From NCBI RefSeq assembly GCF_020911925.1, contig NZ_CP087134.1, positions 3,100,001-3,164,000 of the forward strand: 64,000 nucleotides of DNA, given 5' to 3'. The notes below the pieces were generated by a model. The model was not told the DNA's origin. It saw nothing but the letters and a program-made list of their open reading frames with translations, and ran no database searches. Below, piece by piece: positions 15,942 to 25,172 of this stretch (the first letter of the stretch is position 1; every line of letters starts with the position of its first letter). The translations under genes were made by a program, and so were the position numbers. The DNA comes from Flavobacterium cupriresistens. Lineage in GTDB: Bacteria; Bacteroidota; Bacteroidia; Flavobacteriales; Flavobacteriaceae.

Positions 15942-18077
15942 ATGAAAAAATTAATTCTGTTTTATTGTGTTTGTGCTACTTTTGCTCCTTCTTATTTAAA
16001 AACTAATGCTCAATCTATGCCAAATGATATAACGGCTCCAAAGGCCAAAATAATTGAAAAGAAATTAAAAAAGCATAAAGAAACCCGAATCGACAACTAT
16101 TTTTGGTTGAATAATCGTGAGAATCCTGAGGTAATAGATTATCTGAATCAGGAAAATGCTTACTACGAAAGTATGACAGCACATACAAAGGAAATTCAGA
16201 ATGCTTTGTATGAAGAAATGAAAGGGAGGATTAAAGAAGATGATTCATCGGTTCCTTATTTTTATAATGGATACTATTATATAACTCGTTTCGAAACCGG
16301 ACAGAACTATCCTATTTTTTCAAGAAAAAAGGGAAGCCTTTCTGCTGCTGAAGAAATTTTATTCAATTGTAATGAATTGGCAGTAGGTCACGCTTACTTT
16401 AAACTAGGAGGTTTAAGCATAAGTCCGGACAATAAATTTGCCAGTTTTGGAGTGGATATTGTGGGTAGAAGAATCTATACGATTCAGTTTAAGAACTTGG
16501 AAACAGGAGAAATTCTGGCAGATAAAATCGAAAATGCTACAGGCGGTTCTGTTTGGGCAAATGATAATCATACTATTTTTTACACCAAACAAGACGAAGT
16601 TACCTTAAGAGCCGATAAAGTATTCCGACATAAACTAAATACAAGTTCTGAAAAAGATGTACTGGTTTTTAATGAAACGGATGATACTTTTAATGTTTCC
16701 ATCAGCAAAGAAAAATCAAGAAAATACATTGTAATAGGATCCGGAAGTACACTTACTACAGAACACAGAATCCTGAATTCAGACAATCCGGACGGGGAGT
16801 TTGAGGTTTTTCAGCACCGTGTACGTGGTTTAGAATATAGTATTTCGCATTACGAAGATTCGTTTTATATCTTAACCAATAAAGATAAGGCAACGAACTT
16901 TAAGTTGATGAAAACGCCTGAAAACAGAACAGAAAAGAGAAACTGGGTAGATCTTATCCCGCATCGCGAAGATGTTTTGTTGGAAGACATTGAAATTTTT
17001 AAAAATTATCTGGTTGTCGAAGAACGCTCCAATGGATTGAATCATATTCGAATCATGCCTTGGAAGGACGAACCGGATTATTATCTGCCTTTTGGAAGCG
17101 AAACGTACAGTGCTTATACGACAACAAATATTGATTTTGATACTGATATTTTGCGTTATAGCTATCAATCGCTTGCAACGCCATCGTCTGTGATTGATTT
17201 TAATATGAAAACTAAAACCAAAGAAATCTTAAAAGAACAAGCGGTTTTAGGAGGGAAGTTTGAGAAAGAAAATTATATCGAAGAACGTATTTGGGCTACT
17301 GCCAGAGACGGTGTAAAAGTGCCTATTTCTATCGTTTATAGAAAAGGACTCGAGAAAAATGGTAAAAATCCTTTATTGTTGTACGCATATGGTTCATACG
17401 GAATGACAATGGATGCTTATTTCTCGTCTACAAGACTTTCTTTGTTAGATCGTGGATTTGTATATGCAATTGCCCATATTAGAGGAGGAGAAGACTTAGG
17501 AAGACAATGGTATGAAGACGGAAAACTGTTAAAAAAGAAAAATACCTTTACAGATTTCATCGATTGCTCTAAATTTGTAATTAACGAAAAATTTACTTCT
17601 TCGAAACATTTGTATGCAGAAGGAGGATCAGCAGGAGGGTTATTGATGGGAGTTATCATAAATGAAGCCCCGGAACTGTATAACGGAGTTATTGCTCAGG
17701 TGCCTTTTGTTGATGTTGTTACAACAATGCTTGATGATAGTATTCCATTAACGACAGGAGAGTATGACGAATGGGGGAACCCAAACAATAAAAAGTATTA
17801 CGATTATATGTTGTCTTATTCGCCTTATGATAATGTAAAAGCGCAACAATATCCAAATATGTACGTTTCTACAGGATTGCATGATTCGCAAGTGCAATAT
17901 TGGGAACCAGCCAAGTGGGTAGCCAAATTGAGAGAAATGAAAACAAATAATAATTTTTTGTTTTTAGATACCAATATGGATGCCGGACATGGCGGTGCTT
18001 CAGGAAGGTTTGAAGCACTAAAAGACTTAGCAAAGGAATTTAGTTTTTTATTAGATTTAGAAAAAATTAAAAGCTAA
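15942..18077 (+). CDS. ptrB: S9 family oligopeptidase B-like protease (protease II)
   Basis: Serine oligopeptidase with an N-terminal seven-bladed propeller (about 40-420) and a C-terminal alpha/beta hydrolase. Catalytic motifs are the Ser in GGSAGGLLMG and the His in DAGHGGASGRF, with the Asp in the segment GLHDSQV. The region GEYDEWGNPNN is a hallmark of oligopeptidase B, which cuts after basic residues. The 711-residue protein begins with a Sec signal peptide (cut near TNAQS), so it is exported, unlike cytosolic E. coli PtrB. The ATG at 15942 gives the clean signal peptide; a longer frame from 15876 does not. Confidence 0.92.
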   Translation: MKKLILFYCVCATFAPSYLKTNAQSMPNDITAPKAKIIEKKLKKHKETRIDNYFWLNNRENPEVIDYLNQENAYYESMTAHTKEIQNALYEEMKGRIKEDDSSVPYFYNGYYYITRFETGQNYPIFSRKKGSLSAAEEILFNCNELAVGHAYFKLGGLSISPDNKFASFGVDIVGRRIYTIQFKNLETGEILADKIENATGGSVWANDNHTIFYTKQDEVTLRADKVFRHKLNTSSEKDVLVFNETDDTFNVSISKEKSRKYIVIGSGSTLTTEHRILNSDNPDGEFEVFQHRVRGLEYSISHYEDSFYILTNKDKATNFKLMKTPENRTEKRNWVDLIPHREDVLLEDIEIFKNYLVVEERSNGLNHIRIMPWKDEPDYYLPFGSETYSAYTTTNIDFDTDILRYSYQSLATPSSVIDFNMKTKTKEILKEQAVLGGKFEKENYIEERIWATARDGVKVPISIVYRKGLEKNGKNPLLLYAYGSYGMTMDAYFSSTRLSLLDRGFVYAIAHIRGGEDLGRQWYEDGKLLKKKNTFTDFIDCSKFVINEKFTSSKHLYAEGGSAGGLLMGVIINEAPELYNGVIAQVPFVDVVTTMLDDSIPLTTGEYDEWGNPNNKKYYDYMLSYSPYDNVKAQQYPNMYVSTGLHDSQVQYWEPAKWVAKLREMKTNNNFLFLDTNMDAGHGGASGRFEALKDLAKEFSFLLDLEKIKS

Positions 18078-18092
18078 TTAGATTTTTTTTGT

Positions 18093-18100
18093 TAAATTTG
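18093..18100 (+). promoter_or_regulatory. -7 box upstream of the cysteine-synthase-family gene
   Basis: TAAATTTG followed by C matches the Bacteroidota consensus and lies 47 bases before the ATG at 18148. A long T-run directly upstream may replace a -33 element. Confidence 0.5.
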
Positions 18101-18147
18101 CAACCTATCGAGGTTATTTAAAAATGCCTTTGATTAACTATTTTTTT

Positions 18148-19188
18148 ATGAAAGAAGAAATAAATGCTTATAATAATGTTTTAGAGTTAATAGGTAATAC
18201 ACCACTTATTAAGCTAAATAAAGTCACCGAAGAGTTAGAAGGAAATTTCTACGCAAAGGTAGAAGCTTTTAATCCGGGACATTCCTCAAAAGATAGAATA
18301 GCATTATATATTATTGAAGAAGCCGAGAAGAAAGGAATTCTGTCTCCGGGAGATACCATAATCGAAACTACATCAGGAAATACCGGTTTTAGTTTAGCAA
18401 TGGTCAGCATTATAAAAGGGTATAATTGTATTCTAGCTGTAAGTTCAAAATCATCGAAAGATAAAATTGACATGTTAAGAAGTTTAGGAGCTAAAGTATA
18501 TGTCTGTCCGGCGCACGTTTCTGCAGATGATGAAAGATCATACTACAATGTTGCCAAGAGATTACACGAAGAAACTAAAGGTTCGGTTTATATTAATCAA
18601 TATTTCAATCAGTTAAATATTGATGCACATTACAACACCACAGGTCCTGAAATTTGGGAACAGACAAAAGGCCAAATCACGCATCTTATTGCTTGTAGCG
18701 GAACAGGAGGAACAATTTCCGGAACAGCAAAATTCTTAAAAGAACAAAATCCAAATATTAGAATCTTAGGTGTTGATGCTTTTGGATCGGTATTAAAAAA
18801 ATACCACGAAACAAAAGAGTTCGATAACAAAGAGATTTACCCGTATCGTATTGAAGGTTTAGGTAAAAACCTGATTCCATCTGCGACTGATTTTGATATT
18901 ATTGATAAATTCATGAAGGTAACCGACGAAGAAAGTGCTCACTCCGCAAGAGAGATCACCCGTAAAGAAGGTTTATTTGTGGGGTATACATCCGGAGCGG
19001 TAATGCAGGCTATTAAACAATATGCTGAAGAAGGTGAGTTTACCAAAGACAGTAATGTTATTGCTATTTTCCCAGATCACGGTTCACGTTACATGAGTAA
19101 AGTATTTAGTGATGACTGGATGAACGAACAAGGATTCTTTGATAGCATCAATGAAGAAGAAGTTCAAAAAATTGAATTCGTAAAGTAA
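18148..19188 (+). CDS. PLP-dependent cysteine synthase / cystathionine beta-synthase family enzyme
   Basis: Fold type II PLP enzyme. The 346-residue protein has the PLP lysine K48 in [11 protein letters not shown], the substrate loop [11 protein letters not shown] (about 76-86), and the phosphate-binding GTGGTISGT. The C-terminal Ser/Gly-type end [11 protein letters not shown] is typical of this clade, which includes cysteine synthase B, cystathionine beta-synthase and related enzymes. Exact substrate is unclear: canonical CysK has NPxxSVKDR, here the residues are GHSSKDR. I chose ATG 18148 over the in-frame 18124. A strong terminator follows. Confidence 0.88.
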   Translation: MKEEINAYNNVLELIGNTPLIKLNKVTEELEGNFYAKVEAFNPGHSSKDRIALYIIEEAEKKGILSPGDTIIETTSGNTGFSLAMVSIIKGYNCILAVSSKSSKDKIDMLRSLGAKVYVCPAHVSADDERSYYNVAKRLHEETKGSVYINQYFNQLNIDAHYNTTGPEIWEQTKGQITHLIACSGTGGTISGTAKFLKEQNPNIRILGVDAFGSVLKKYHETKEFDNKEIYPYRIEGLGKNLIPSATDFDIIDKFMKVTDEESAHSAREITRKEGLFVGYTSGAVMQAIKQYAEEGEFTKDSNVIAIFPDHGSRYMSKVFSDDWMNEQGFFDSINEEEVQKIEFVK

Positions 19189-19210
19189 TTTATATACTTT
19201 TAGAGATATA

Positions 19211-19243
19211 ACTCCATTCGCCGGTCGAATGGAGTTTTTTTTT
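19211..19243 (+). terminator. intrinsic terminator
   Basis: Stem ACTCCATTCG/CGAATGGAGT with loop CCGGT, then nine T residues. It lies 22 bases after the stop of the PLP enzyme gene. Confidence 0.93.
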
Positions 19244-19305
19244 GGAGTTAAAGCAAAGGATACTTGGATTAACTCTAGAAAGAATAAGCGTCCCGTTTGT
19301 TCTTT

Positions 19306-19482
19306 CAACGAAGGAGACTCGGCTTCGCTCGAAATGACTAACTAAATGTGTTCCTGTTGTGGAGTTGCTTGTGCGATTTCTCGACTTCGCTCGAAATGAC
19401 AAAAAGAGCGAATCCTGTTCTTATACTAACGTTTTTCAACTAACCATGTCATTTCGAGGCACGAGAAATCACACAAGTAACT
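19306..19482. repeat. REP-like palindromic repeats (TTCGCTCGAAATGAC family)
   Basis: A partial copy at 19306-19338, a full one at 19361-19400 (GTGCGATTTCTCGACTTCGC then TCGAAATGAC), and an inverted copy at 19448-19482 (GTCATTTCGAGGCACGAGAA then ATCACACAAGTAACTC). The second and third form a large imperfect inverted repeat. Related copies occur at 36794-36875 and 56025-56091. Confidence 0.8.
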
Positions 19483-20014
19483 CGGCAAAGATTGGCGATT
19501 TTCTACATGAAATTACAGGAAATAGAGTTTGACGAATTGATGATGTTAATAGTTGAGTTTCGAAGAAAGAAATTAGATGGAGAGTGGAGTAAAATTTAGA
19601 AATAATTGCTTAAAACAGCCTTAAAAACATCTACGATCATCACTTTTGATTGTTTTGCCGACTATTTAGGTAAGTTAACGGGAAAATTTTCTTTTAAGAC
19701 TATTATACTATAGATTAGTAGTATTAGAATAATGCGCTGTTTTTTAATTACTTATAGTGATTCGATGAAAAATATACGACAATGCGGAGTTATCGGTATT
19801 GATAAACGAAATTTTCAGACTTAAGAAGAGGAGTGTTTTCAGATCGACTGAAACGAGTGAGGGATGATAAAAAGAATAGTGATATATGACTTGACGGAAG
19901 GGAGTTGTTTGTTGTAAATAACAAATGATCCCTCTAAAAACAACCTTAAATTGAATGTAAAACTTTGATAGTTATAGATTGATTAGTTTATTAGTTGTTA
20001 AGTTTTGAATAGTG

Positions 20015-20051
20015 AAAAAGCCTCCTGAAATGCATCGTCAGTTGGCTTTTT
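20015..20051 (-). terminator. terminator of the 25-residue ORF
   Basis: Arms AAAAAGCC and GGCTTTTT around a 21-base loop; on the minus strand the T-run closes the stem. It begins 20 bases after the stop of the small ORF at 20072. Confidence 0.6.
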
Positions 20052-20071
20052 GTTTTTTTACGGGTGTCGTT

Positions 20072-20149
20072 TTAGCTTATTACACTTAACACTACGAATA
20101 AAATTACCAGAATAATCACGGCAAATTTGGTGTATTTTGATGTTCTCAT
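20072..20149 (-). CDS. 25-residue single-span membrane miniprotein
   Basis: ATG at 20149, TAA at 20074-20072. The product starts with a basic, polar N-terminus (MRTSKYTK) followed by a purely hydrophobic helix (FAVIILVILFVVLSVIS) that reaches the C-terminus. Support for a real gene: a perfect TATATTTG box 41 bases upstream, a terminator-type hairpin 20 bases downstream, and a membrane-helix composition that does not arise from neighbouring genes. Known bacterial miniproteins of this shape modulate larger membrane complexes, but no partner can be named here. Too short for routine annotation. Confidence 0.6.
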   Translation of the reverse strand: MRTSKYTKFAVIILVILFVVLSVIS

Positions 20150-20189
20150 GAGATTGATTTTTAGATTTTAATAAAACTATTGATTGCTG

Positions 20190-20197
20190 CAAATATA
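20190..20197 (-). promoter_or_regulatory. -7 box of the 25-residue ORF
   Basis: Minus strand TATATTTG followed by C, an exact TAnnTTTG match, 41 bases upstream of the ATG at 20149. Confidence 0.55.
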
Positions 20198-20284
20198 ACA
20201 GTTAATCTGTCTTTTCATAATTAAAACAGAAACATTACAAAGCAGAAATCCGGGTTTAAGTAAAAAAGAACCGTAGATGAAAAA

Positions 20285-20364
20285 TTAAACCATATAAGTG
20301 ATGTAAGTCCATTTTAAGCAAAACGCTTAAGCTGATGTGAACTTACATCACTTATATGGTTTAA
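20285..20364. repeat. perfect 24-bp inverted repeat with nested hairpin
   Basis: Arms 20285-20308 and 20341-20364 are exact reverse complements (TTAAACCATATAAGTGATGT plus AAGT). The 32-base loop contains a second perfect hairpin TTAAGC-AAAAC-GCTTAA. The element would fold into a long cruciform or RNA stem. It lies between the yebC terminator and the promoter of the 25-residue ORF. Confidence 0.85.
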
Positions 20365-20395
20365 AATAAATGTCTTTACTTAGAGTTTGGGGAAT

Positions 20396-20424
20396 AAAAA
20401 AAGCTCTGAGTTTTCAGAGCTTTT
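20396..20424 (-). terminator. intrinsic terminator of yebC
   Basis: Stem AAAAGCTCTGA/TCAGAGCTTTT with loop GTTT, and on the minus strand a run of T residues. It starts 22 bases after the yebC stop. Confidence 0.92.
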
Positions 20425-20445
20425 GGACAGGTATATAGAAGTTTT

Positions 20446-21159
20446 TTATTCTTCTTTCATCGTATGATAAACGTTCATCACATCATCATCCTCTTCGATT
20501 TTTTCGATTAATTTTTCTACATCTGCGATTTGAGCCTCAGTAAGTTCTTTTGTTATTTGTGGAATACGCTCAAAACCAGAAGACAAGATTTCTAAACCTC
20601 TGTTTTCTAATTCTTTTTGCAAAGCTCCAAAGCTTCCAAAAGGAGCATAGATTAAGATTCCGTCTTCATCTTCGAAAACCTCTTCTGCACCGAAATCAAT
20701 TAATTCCAGTTCTAATTCCTCAGCATCAAGTTCTCCTTTTGCAATGCGGAAATTACAAGTGTGATCAAACATGAATTCAACCGATCCCTGAGTTCCCATT
20801 GTTCCGTTGCATTTGTTGAAATAACTGCGAATATTAGCCACAGTTCTGTTATTATTGTCAGATGCTGTTTCAATTAATATGGCAATTCCGTGAGGAGCGT
20901 ATCCTTCAAACAAGATTTCTTTATAATTGGCAGTATCTTTATTACTGGCATTTTTTATAGCGCGCTCAACATTATCTTTAGGCATGTTGGCCGCTTTTGC
21001 ATTTTGTATTACAGCTCTTAATCTAGAATTGGCTTCTGGGTTAGGACCGCCTTCTTTGACAGCCATAACGATATCTTTACCAATTCGGGTAAATGTTTTG
21101 GCCATTGCAGACCAACGTTTCATTTTTCTTCCTTTTCTAAATTCGAACGCTCTTCCCAT
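20446..21159 (-). CDS. yebC: YebC/PmpR (TACO1) family protein
   Basis: The 237-residue sequence has the family start MGRAFEFRKGRKMKRWSAMA and the core motifs GGPNPEANSRLRAVIQNAKA, MPKDNVERAI and YEGYAPHGIA-like FEGYAPHG. Family members were described as DNA-binding regulators, and more recent work links YebC to translation of proline-rich stretches; both are knowledge of the family, not visible here. The acidic C-terminus (KIEEDDDVMNVYHTM) is normal. It has a near-ideal promoter and its own terminator, so it is monocistronic. Confidence 0.95.
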   Translation of the reverse strand: MGRAFEFRKGRKMKRWSAMAKTFTRIGKDIVMAVKEGGPNPEANSRLRAVIQNAKAANMPKDNVERAIKNASNKDTANYKEILFEGYAPHGIAILIETASDNNNRTVANIRSYFNKCNGTMGTQGSVEFMFDHTCNFRIAKGELDAEELELELIDFGAEEVFEDEDGILIYAPFGSFGALQKELENRGLEILSSGFERIPQITKELTEAQIADVEKLIEKIEEDDDVMNVYHTMKEE

Positions 21160-21182
21160 TACTAATTTTTTATTTTGTGATG

Positions 21183-21213
21183 CAAAAATACGGTTATTCC
21201 TTATTTTTCCAAA
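21183..21213 (-). promoter_or_regulatory. yebC promoter, full Bacteroidota consensus
   Basis: Minus strand TTTG (-33, 21210-21213), 19-bp spacer, TATTTTTG (-7, 21183-21190), then the ATG at 21159. This is the best match to the TTTG-N19-TAnnTTTG promoter in the window. Confidence 0.7.
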
Positions 21214-21386
21214 ATCAAAAGGATTCTTTTTTGTATAATGTTTTTATAAGTAATTGTATTTAAAAACAATTGCTTTTATAGCTTGATGTGTAACCATAAA
21301 ATCTAATAAGAAAAGGATACATTTTACAGCATATTTGAGTACTGTGACTGAATACTGTAATTTATCCGAAAAGCCATAAGAAGATT

Positions 21387-21520
21387 AACCTGAAACCTGA
21401 AACAAAACCAACCTGAAACAAAACCAACCTGAAACAATAATACCAACCTGAAACAAAACAAGCCTGAAACAAAACAAGCCTGAAACAAAACAAACCTGAA
21501 ACAAACCCACCCCGAAACAA
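21387..21520. repeat. tandem CCTGAAACAAAACCAA-type repeats
   Basis: About nine CCTGAAAC units separated by AAAACCAA, AAAACAAG or similar, period mostly 16-17 bp, ending 10 bases before the stop codon of the S41 protease gene. It is the reverse complement of the GTTTCAG motif seen elsewhere in spacers, expanded here into a tandem array. The preceding part of this spacer (21240-21386) shows nothing recognisable. Confidence 0.8.
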
Positions 21521-21529
21521 ATCTAGTTT

Positions 21530-23560
21530 TTACTTCGATCCGTTAAATTCAGTAATAATATTCACAGCCTCATTCAGATACGGATTCGTTTTAAGATTGT
21601 CTATCTGGTACTGATTCATTGTTTTTTCAGTGGGATAAACGCCTAATAGAAATTGGTTTACGGTAGAGTTGTAAACATCAAGCGGGTTGTTATCGTCATT
21701 AAAAGTATGAATTTCTGTCCAAAGAGCGCTGATTCTTTTTTTCTGCTCAAAAACAGCATCCAGCGTCATGAGCACTTCTGATTTTGGGACATTAACTAAT
21801 TTATCGATTTTCTGATTGATTTTTTTAATGTCGTTGAAATAATAATTATCCGCTAATCTTATAGTGCTGTTGGTTGCTATTTTAGTGATGAGGTTTCGCT
21901 TGACGTAGGTTCTGTATTTTAAAAACGGTTTAATGCTGTCATTCTTGATAGCGGTCGGAAAATCACTTTCTTTTTGATACACGTCTTCGTAAAATTCCGG
22001 AAGTATTACATCGGGAGTAACGCCAACGTATTGATGACTTTTGCCGGTAACTCTGTAGAATTTATTAATCGTGATTTTTAGAAAGTCGGTATTTTTTTCT
22101 TCGTCAAGCGAAAGAATGGTTTGCATCGTTGCCTTGCCAAGCGTAGTGCTGCCCAACAACAAGGCGCGATTGTAATCTTGCAGAATAGAAGAGAAAAACT
22201 CACTTGCTGAAGCTGTATTACTGTTTACTAAAATCACAATTGGGCCTTTGTAAATTAGTCCTCTAAAAGGGTCATTTATCACCGTTTGTTCTTGCTTATT
22301 GTCCACGACAACAGAAAGCGGGCCGTAATCAATAAACATACCGGCCATTTTTATAGCTTCTTCCATTGAACCTCCGCCATTGTCAATCAAATCGATTACC
22401 AGGCCTTCTATGTCGTCTTTTTCGAGTTTGATTACCTCGCGGGCAACATCATCAGCACAGCCTTTTCTGCTGTTTCCATCTAAATCAGCATAAAAACTTG
22501 GGATTTTGATGTAGCCAATTTTACTTTCCTTGCCAATTATAAAACTAAAGACCGAGTTTTCTTCATCTTTCATGACTTGTTTTTCAATAGCCACTTCAAA
22601 GCTTTTGCCTGAATTTCGTTTTAATGTAAAGACAATATTTTTATTTGATTCGGATAAAATCATGGTCGAAATGGATTCCAAAGAAGCACAGGAAACTTTC
22701 AAAGTCTCTTTCTCATTGGAAACGGAGACAATCTGATCTCCTTTTTTAATCTGTCCCGTTTTAAAGGCCGGACCATTGGGATCGACTTCTTCTACGATTA
22801 TTTCGTTTTTCTCATTTAGATTTACGGTCATTCCCAACGATAAATGCTCTTTTGATAAGGAAGCGACAAAACTGGATTTAGAATCATCACTAAAATAGGC
22901 GGTATGGGGATCAAAATAGGTACAAAAGAAATTGTACAGTTTTTCGTCCTGTTTGCTTTTTGTTTCCAACAATGTATTTATGCGACAGATTTCGTTAGTT
23001 AAAATCAACTTTTTTGAAACTGCTTCAATTGATTTGAAATTGGTTTTTATAGAGTCTAAATTGTCACTGGTCTCTACGATATCATCTAAAATTTGATAGC
23101 GCAGTTTTTTTAGCCAGACCTTCTCCAGATTTTCTTTGTTGAGATAAAAAGCAAATGATTTTTTGTAAAATCGTATGGTGTCGTTTTTGTTATAATCAAT
23201 TGGTTCAGCTTGAATTTTCTCCAGAACGGTTTTGGTTCTAAGGAGTCCGTTTCTGTATTTGGTAGTAATATCTGTTAAAAAGCTACAATCGTTCTGAAGA
23301 ATCAAATCGTCTAAATTGTGGCGGTATTTTTTGGATATTTCTTCATATTCACTTTGAAAAAAAATGTTTCGGGACGGATCTAACTCATTGATTAGATTAT
23401 CGAAAACAAATACCGACAAACTATCGTCGACCGGTTTGGGACGAATATGCTCGGTTTGAATTAGTACATTTATCTTATTTAGTATTTCACAGGTTTTATC
23501 GCTATTTTGACTAAATAGAGTACTGGTAATTAATGCAAATGCAAATACTATTTTTTTCAT
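21530..23560 (-). CDS. exported S41 family C-terminal processing protease (Prc/CtpA-like)
   Basis: Ser-Lys protease that trims or degrades periplasmic proteins from their C-termini. The 676-residue protein has a signal peptide (MKKIVFAFALITSTLFSQ), a long helical N-terminal region like that of Prc, a PDZ domain (about 230-330, with EEVDPNGPAFKTGQIKKGD), and the S41 catalytic core. The nucleophile lies in NTASASEFFSS (Ser about 451) and the general base in LGKATMQ (Lys about 475), spaced as in E. coli Prc. Its 3' end abuts the CCTGAAAC tandem repeats. Confidence 0.92.
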   Translation of the reverse strand: MKKIVFAFALITSTLFSQNSDKTCEILNKINVLIQTEHIRPKPVDDSLSVFVFDNLINELDPSRNIFFQSEYEEISKKYRHNLDDLILQNDCSFLTDITTKYRNGLLRTKTVLEKIQAEPIDYNKNDTIRFYKKSFAFYLNKENLEKVWLKKLRYQILDDIVETSDNLDSIKTNFKSIEAVSKKLILTNEICRINTLLETKSKQDEKLYNFFCTYFDPHTAYFSDDSKSSFVASLSKEHLSLGMTVNLNEKNEIIVEEVDPNGPAFKTGQIKKGDQIVSVSNEKETLKVSCASLESISTMILSESNKNIVFTLKRNSGKSFEVAIEKQVMKDEENSVFSFIIGKESKIGYIKIPSFYADLDGNSRKGCADDVAREVIKLEKDDIEGLVIDLIDNGGGSMEEAIKMAGMFIDYGPLSVVVDNKQEQTVINDPFRGLIYKGPIVILVNSNTASASEFFSSILQDYNRALLLGSTTLGKATMQTILSLDEEKNTDFLKITINKFYRVTGKSHQYVGVTPDVILPEFYEDVYQKESDFPTAIKNDSIKPFLKYRTYVKRNLITKIATNSTIRLADNYYFNDIKKINQKIDKLVNVPKSEVLMTLDAVFEQKKRISALWTEIHTFNDDNNPLDVYNSTVNQFLLGVYPTEKTMNQYQIDNLKTNPYLNEAVNIITEFNGSK

Positions 23561-23679
23561 AAATCTGAAAATGATCGTTCAGACTAAAATTACGTTTATT
23601 TTTCGATAAAAGACAGTAAATTCTTTAAAATATCGGCAAAGGAATTATTAATTGGGTCAAATTGCATGGAGGAGGTTTT

Positions 23680-24000
23680 TTCGCCGCTAATTGCCCGAAT
23701 TATTAGAATTTTTACTTTGTGAATTGTAATGCCACAGATTAAAAGGATTATTAAGATTTTGTTTCTTGTTTTAAATTTTTATGAAAGAATATACAGTAAG
23801 TGGCATATTATATAGGGAAGTTTTTTTGCCACTAATTGCTCGAATTTCCACGAATTATTTTATCGTTTAAACTTTGTGTTATTTGTCAAAGTTTAAAAGA
23901 CAAAAGAAGAAAATCCTTCAAATCAGTGTAATCTGTGGCAGATTAAACTAAAAGAAAAACCACAAATCAATTAGTGAAAATTCGAGCAATTAGTGGCAAA
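23680..24000. repeat. inverted repeats GCCACTAATTGCTCGAATT in the gcvT-S41 spacer
   Basis: TTTGCCACTAATTGCTCGAA (about 23826-23845) is inverted at 23969-24000 (AAATTCGAGCAATTAGTGGC). A degenerate first copy is near 23680 (CGCTAATTGCCCGAATT). Between the arms lie CCACAGATTAAAAGGATT-type motifs related to the CACGCAGATTT family. No ORF is seen in 23561-24056. Confidence 0.65.
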
Positions 24001-24032
24001 AAAAAATGCGTTACAATAAAAATTGCAACGCA
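23998..24032 (-). terminator. intrinsic terminator of gcvT
   Basis: Minus-strand stem TGCGTTGCAAT/ATTGTAACGCA with a 4-base loop and one G-T wobble, followed by T residues. It lies 24 bases after the gcvT stop codon. Confidence 0.85.
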
Positions 24033-24056
24033 CCTATACTTAAAAGTTTAAAAATA

Positions 24057-25139
24057 TTATTTCTTGTAAAACGGTAATTTAACCACTTTTGCAGGAACAT
24101 CATTTTTTCTGATTCTGATAAAGATATCGCTGTCAACAGTACTATTGCTTACTGTTACATATCCTAAACCAATTCCTTTATTCATCGAAGGTGACATGGT
24201 TCCTGAAGTAACAACACCAATTACAGTGCCCGTTGCGTCAACAATTTCGTAGTCGTGTCTTGGTACTGCACGCTCTTGCATTTCGAAAGCGATTAGTTTT
24301 TTAGTAACACCTTCTTCTTTTTGTTTTTTCAAACTGTCAGAATTGGTGAATTCTTTTGTGAATTTAGTGATCCATCCCAAACCTGCTTCTAATGGAGAAG
24401 TAGTATCGTTGATATCATTTCCGTATAAACAGAATCCCATCTCAAGACGTAAAGTATCACGAGCTGCTAGACCAATTGGTTTAATACCAAAAGCTGCACC
24501 AGCTTCAAAAACTTTATTCCAGATTGCTTCTGCATCAGCATTTTTACAATAGATTTCGAATCCACCTGAACCAGTGTAACCCGTAGCAGAGATAATTACA
24601 TCACTAAGACCTGCAAAATCCGCCACTTCAAAATGGTAGTAAGCAATCGCTGATAAGTCGATAGAAGATAAAGATTGCATTGCTTCAACCGCTTTTGGTC
24701 CTTGGATCGCCAATAAAGAATAGTCATCCGAAAGATTTTTCATTTCAACACCTAAATCATTGTGTGATGAAATCCAATTCCAGTCTTTCTCAATATTCGA
24801 AGCATTTACAACCAGTAAATACTCTTCTTCTTTCATTTTGTATACAATTAAATCGTCTACAATTCCACCATCATTATTTGGTAAACAAGAATATTGCGCT
24901 CTTCCGATTGTTAAAGTCGAAGCATCATTTGATGTTACTTTTTGAATTAAGGCCAAAGCATTTGGTCCGGTAAGTAAGAACTCACCCATGTGTGAAACGT
25001 CAAAAACGCCCACACTGTTACGAACCGTTTCGTGTTCTGCATTGATACCTTCATATGTAATTGGCATATTATACCCGGCAAAAGGTAGCATTTTTGCTCC
25101 CAGACCTTCATGTATGTGCGTAAGCGCAGTATTTTTCAT
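24057..25139 (-). CDS. gcvT: glycine cleavage system aminomethyltransferase (T protein)
   Basis: Moves the methylene carbon from the aminomethyl-lipoyl H protein to tetrahydrofolate, giving 5,10-methylene-THF and ammonia. The 360-residue protein starts [20 protein letters not shown] and shows the folate-binding signature [16 protein letters not shown] with the catalytic aspartate, [12 protein letters not shown], and the C-terminal barrel segment [13 protein letters not shown]. gcvH and gcvP are not adjacent, as is usual in Bacteroidota. It has its own promoter box and terminator. Confidence 0.97.
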   Translation of the reverse strand: MKNTALTHIHEGLGAKMLPFAGYNMPITYEGINAEHETVRNSVGVFDVSHMGEFLLTGPNALALIQKVTSNDASTLTIGRAQYSCLPNNDGGIVDDLIVYKMKEEEYLLVVNASNIEKDWNWISSHNDLGVEMKNLSDDYSLLAIQGPKAVEAMQSLSSIDLSAIAYYHFEVADFAGLSDVIISATGYTGSGGFEIYCKNADAEAIWNKVFEAGAAFGIKPIGLAARDTLRLEMGFCLYGNDINDTTSPLEAGLGWITKFTKEFTNSDSLKKQKEEGVTKKLIAFEMQERAVPRHDYEIVDATGTVIGVVTSGTMSPSMNKGIGLGYVTVSNSTVDSDIFIRIRKNDVPAKVVKLPFYKK

Positions 25140-25164
25140 TGTGTTGTTTTATATAATTGAGTCG

Positions 25165-25172
25165 CAAATTTA
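25165..25172 (-). promoter_or_regulatory. -7 box of gcvT
   Basis: Minus strand TAAATTTG followed by C, exact TAnnTTTG match, 25 bases upstream of the gcvT ATG. Confidence 0.5.

Larger units (their letters stand above)
19244..20071. other. repeat-rich spacer, no assured gene
   Basis: The left third has palindromic TTCGCTCGAAATGAC repeats (separate entry). A 30-codon frame from ATG 19507 to TAG 19599 reads like protein (EIEFDELMMLIVEFRRKKL) but has no promoter box or terminator I can see. The rest, to about 20.0 kb, shows nothing recognisable and may be decayed sequence. Confidence 0.5.

Noticed and set aside
19507..19599. A 30-codon ORF in the spacer after the PLP enzyme gene
   Set aside because: Composition is protein-like, but no promoter box, terminator or context supports it; reported only in the spacer note.
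21387..21520. CRISPR-like array of CCTGAAAC units
   Set aside because: Units and fillers are both near-identical and much too short for repeats and spacers.
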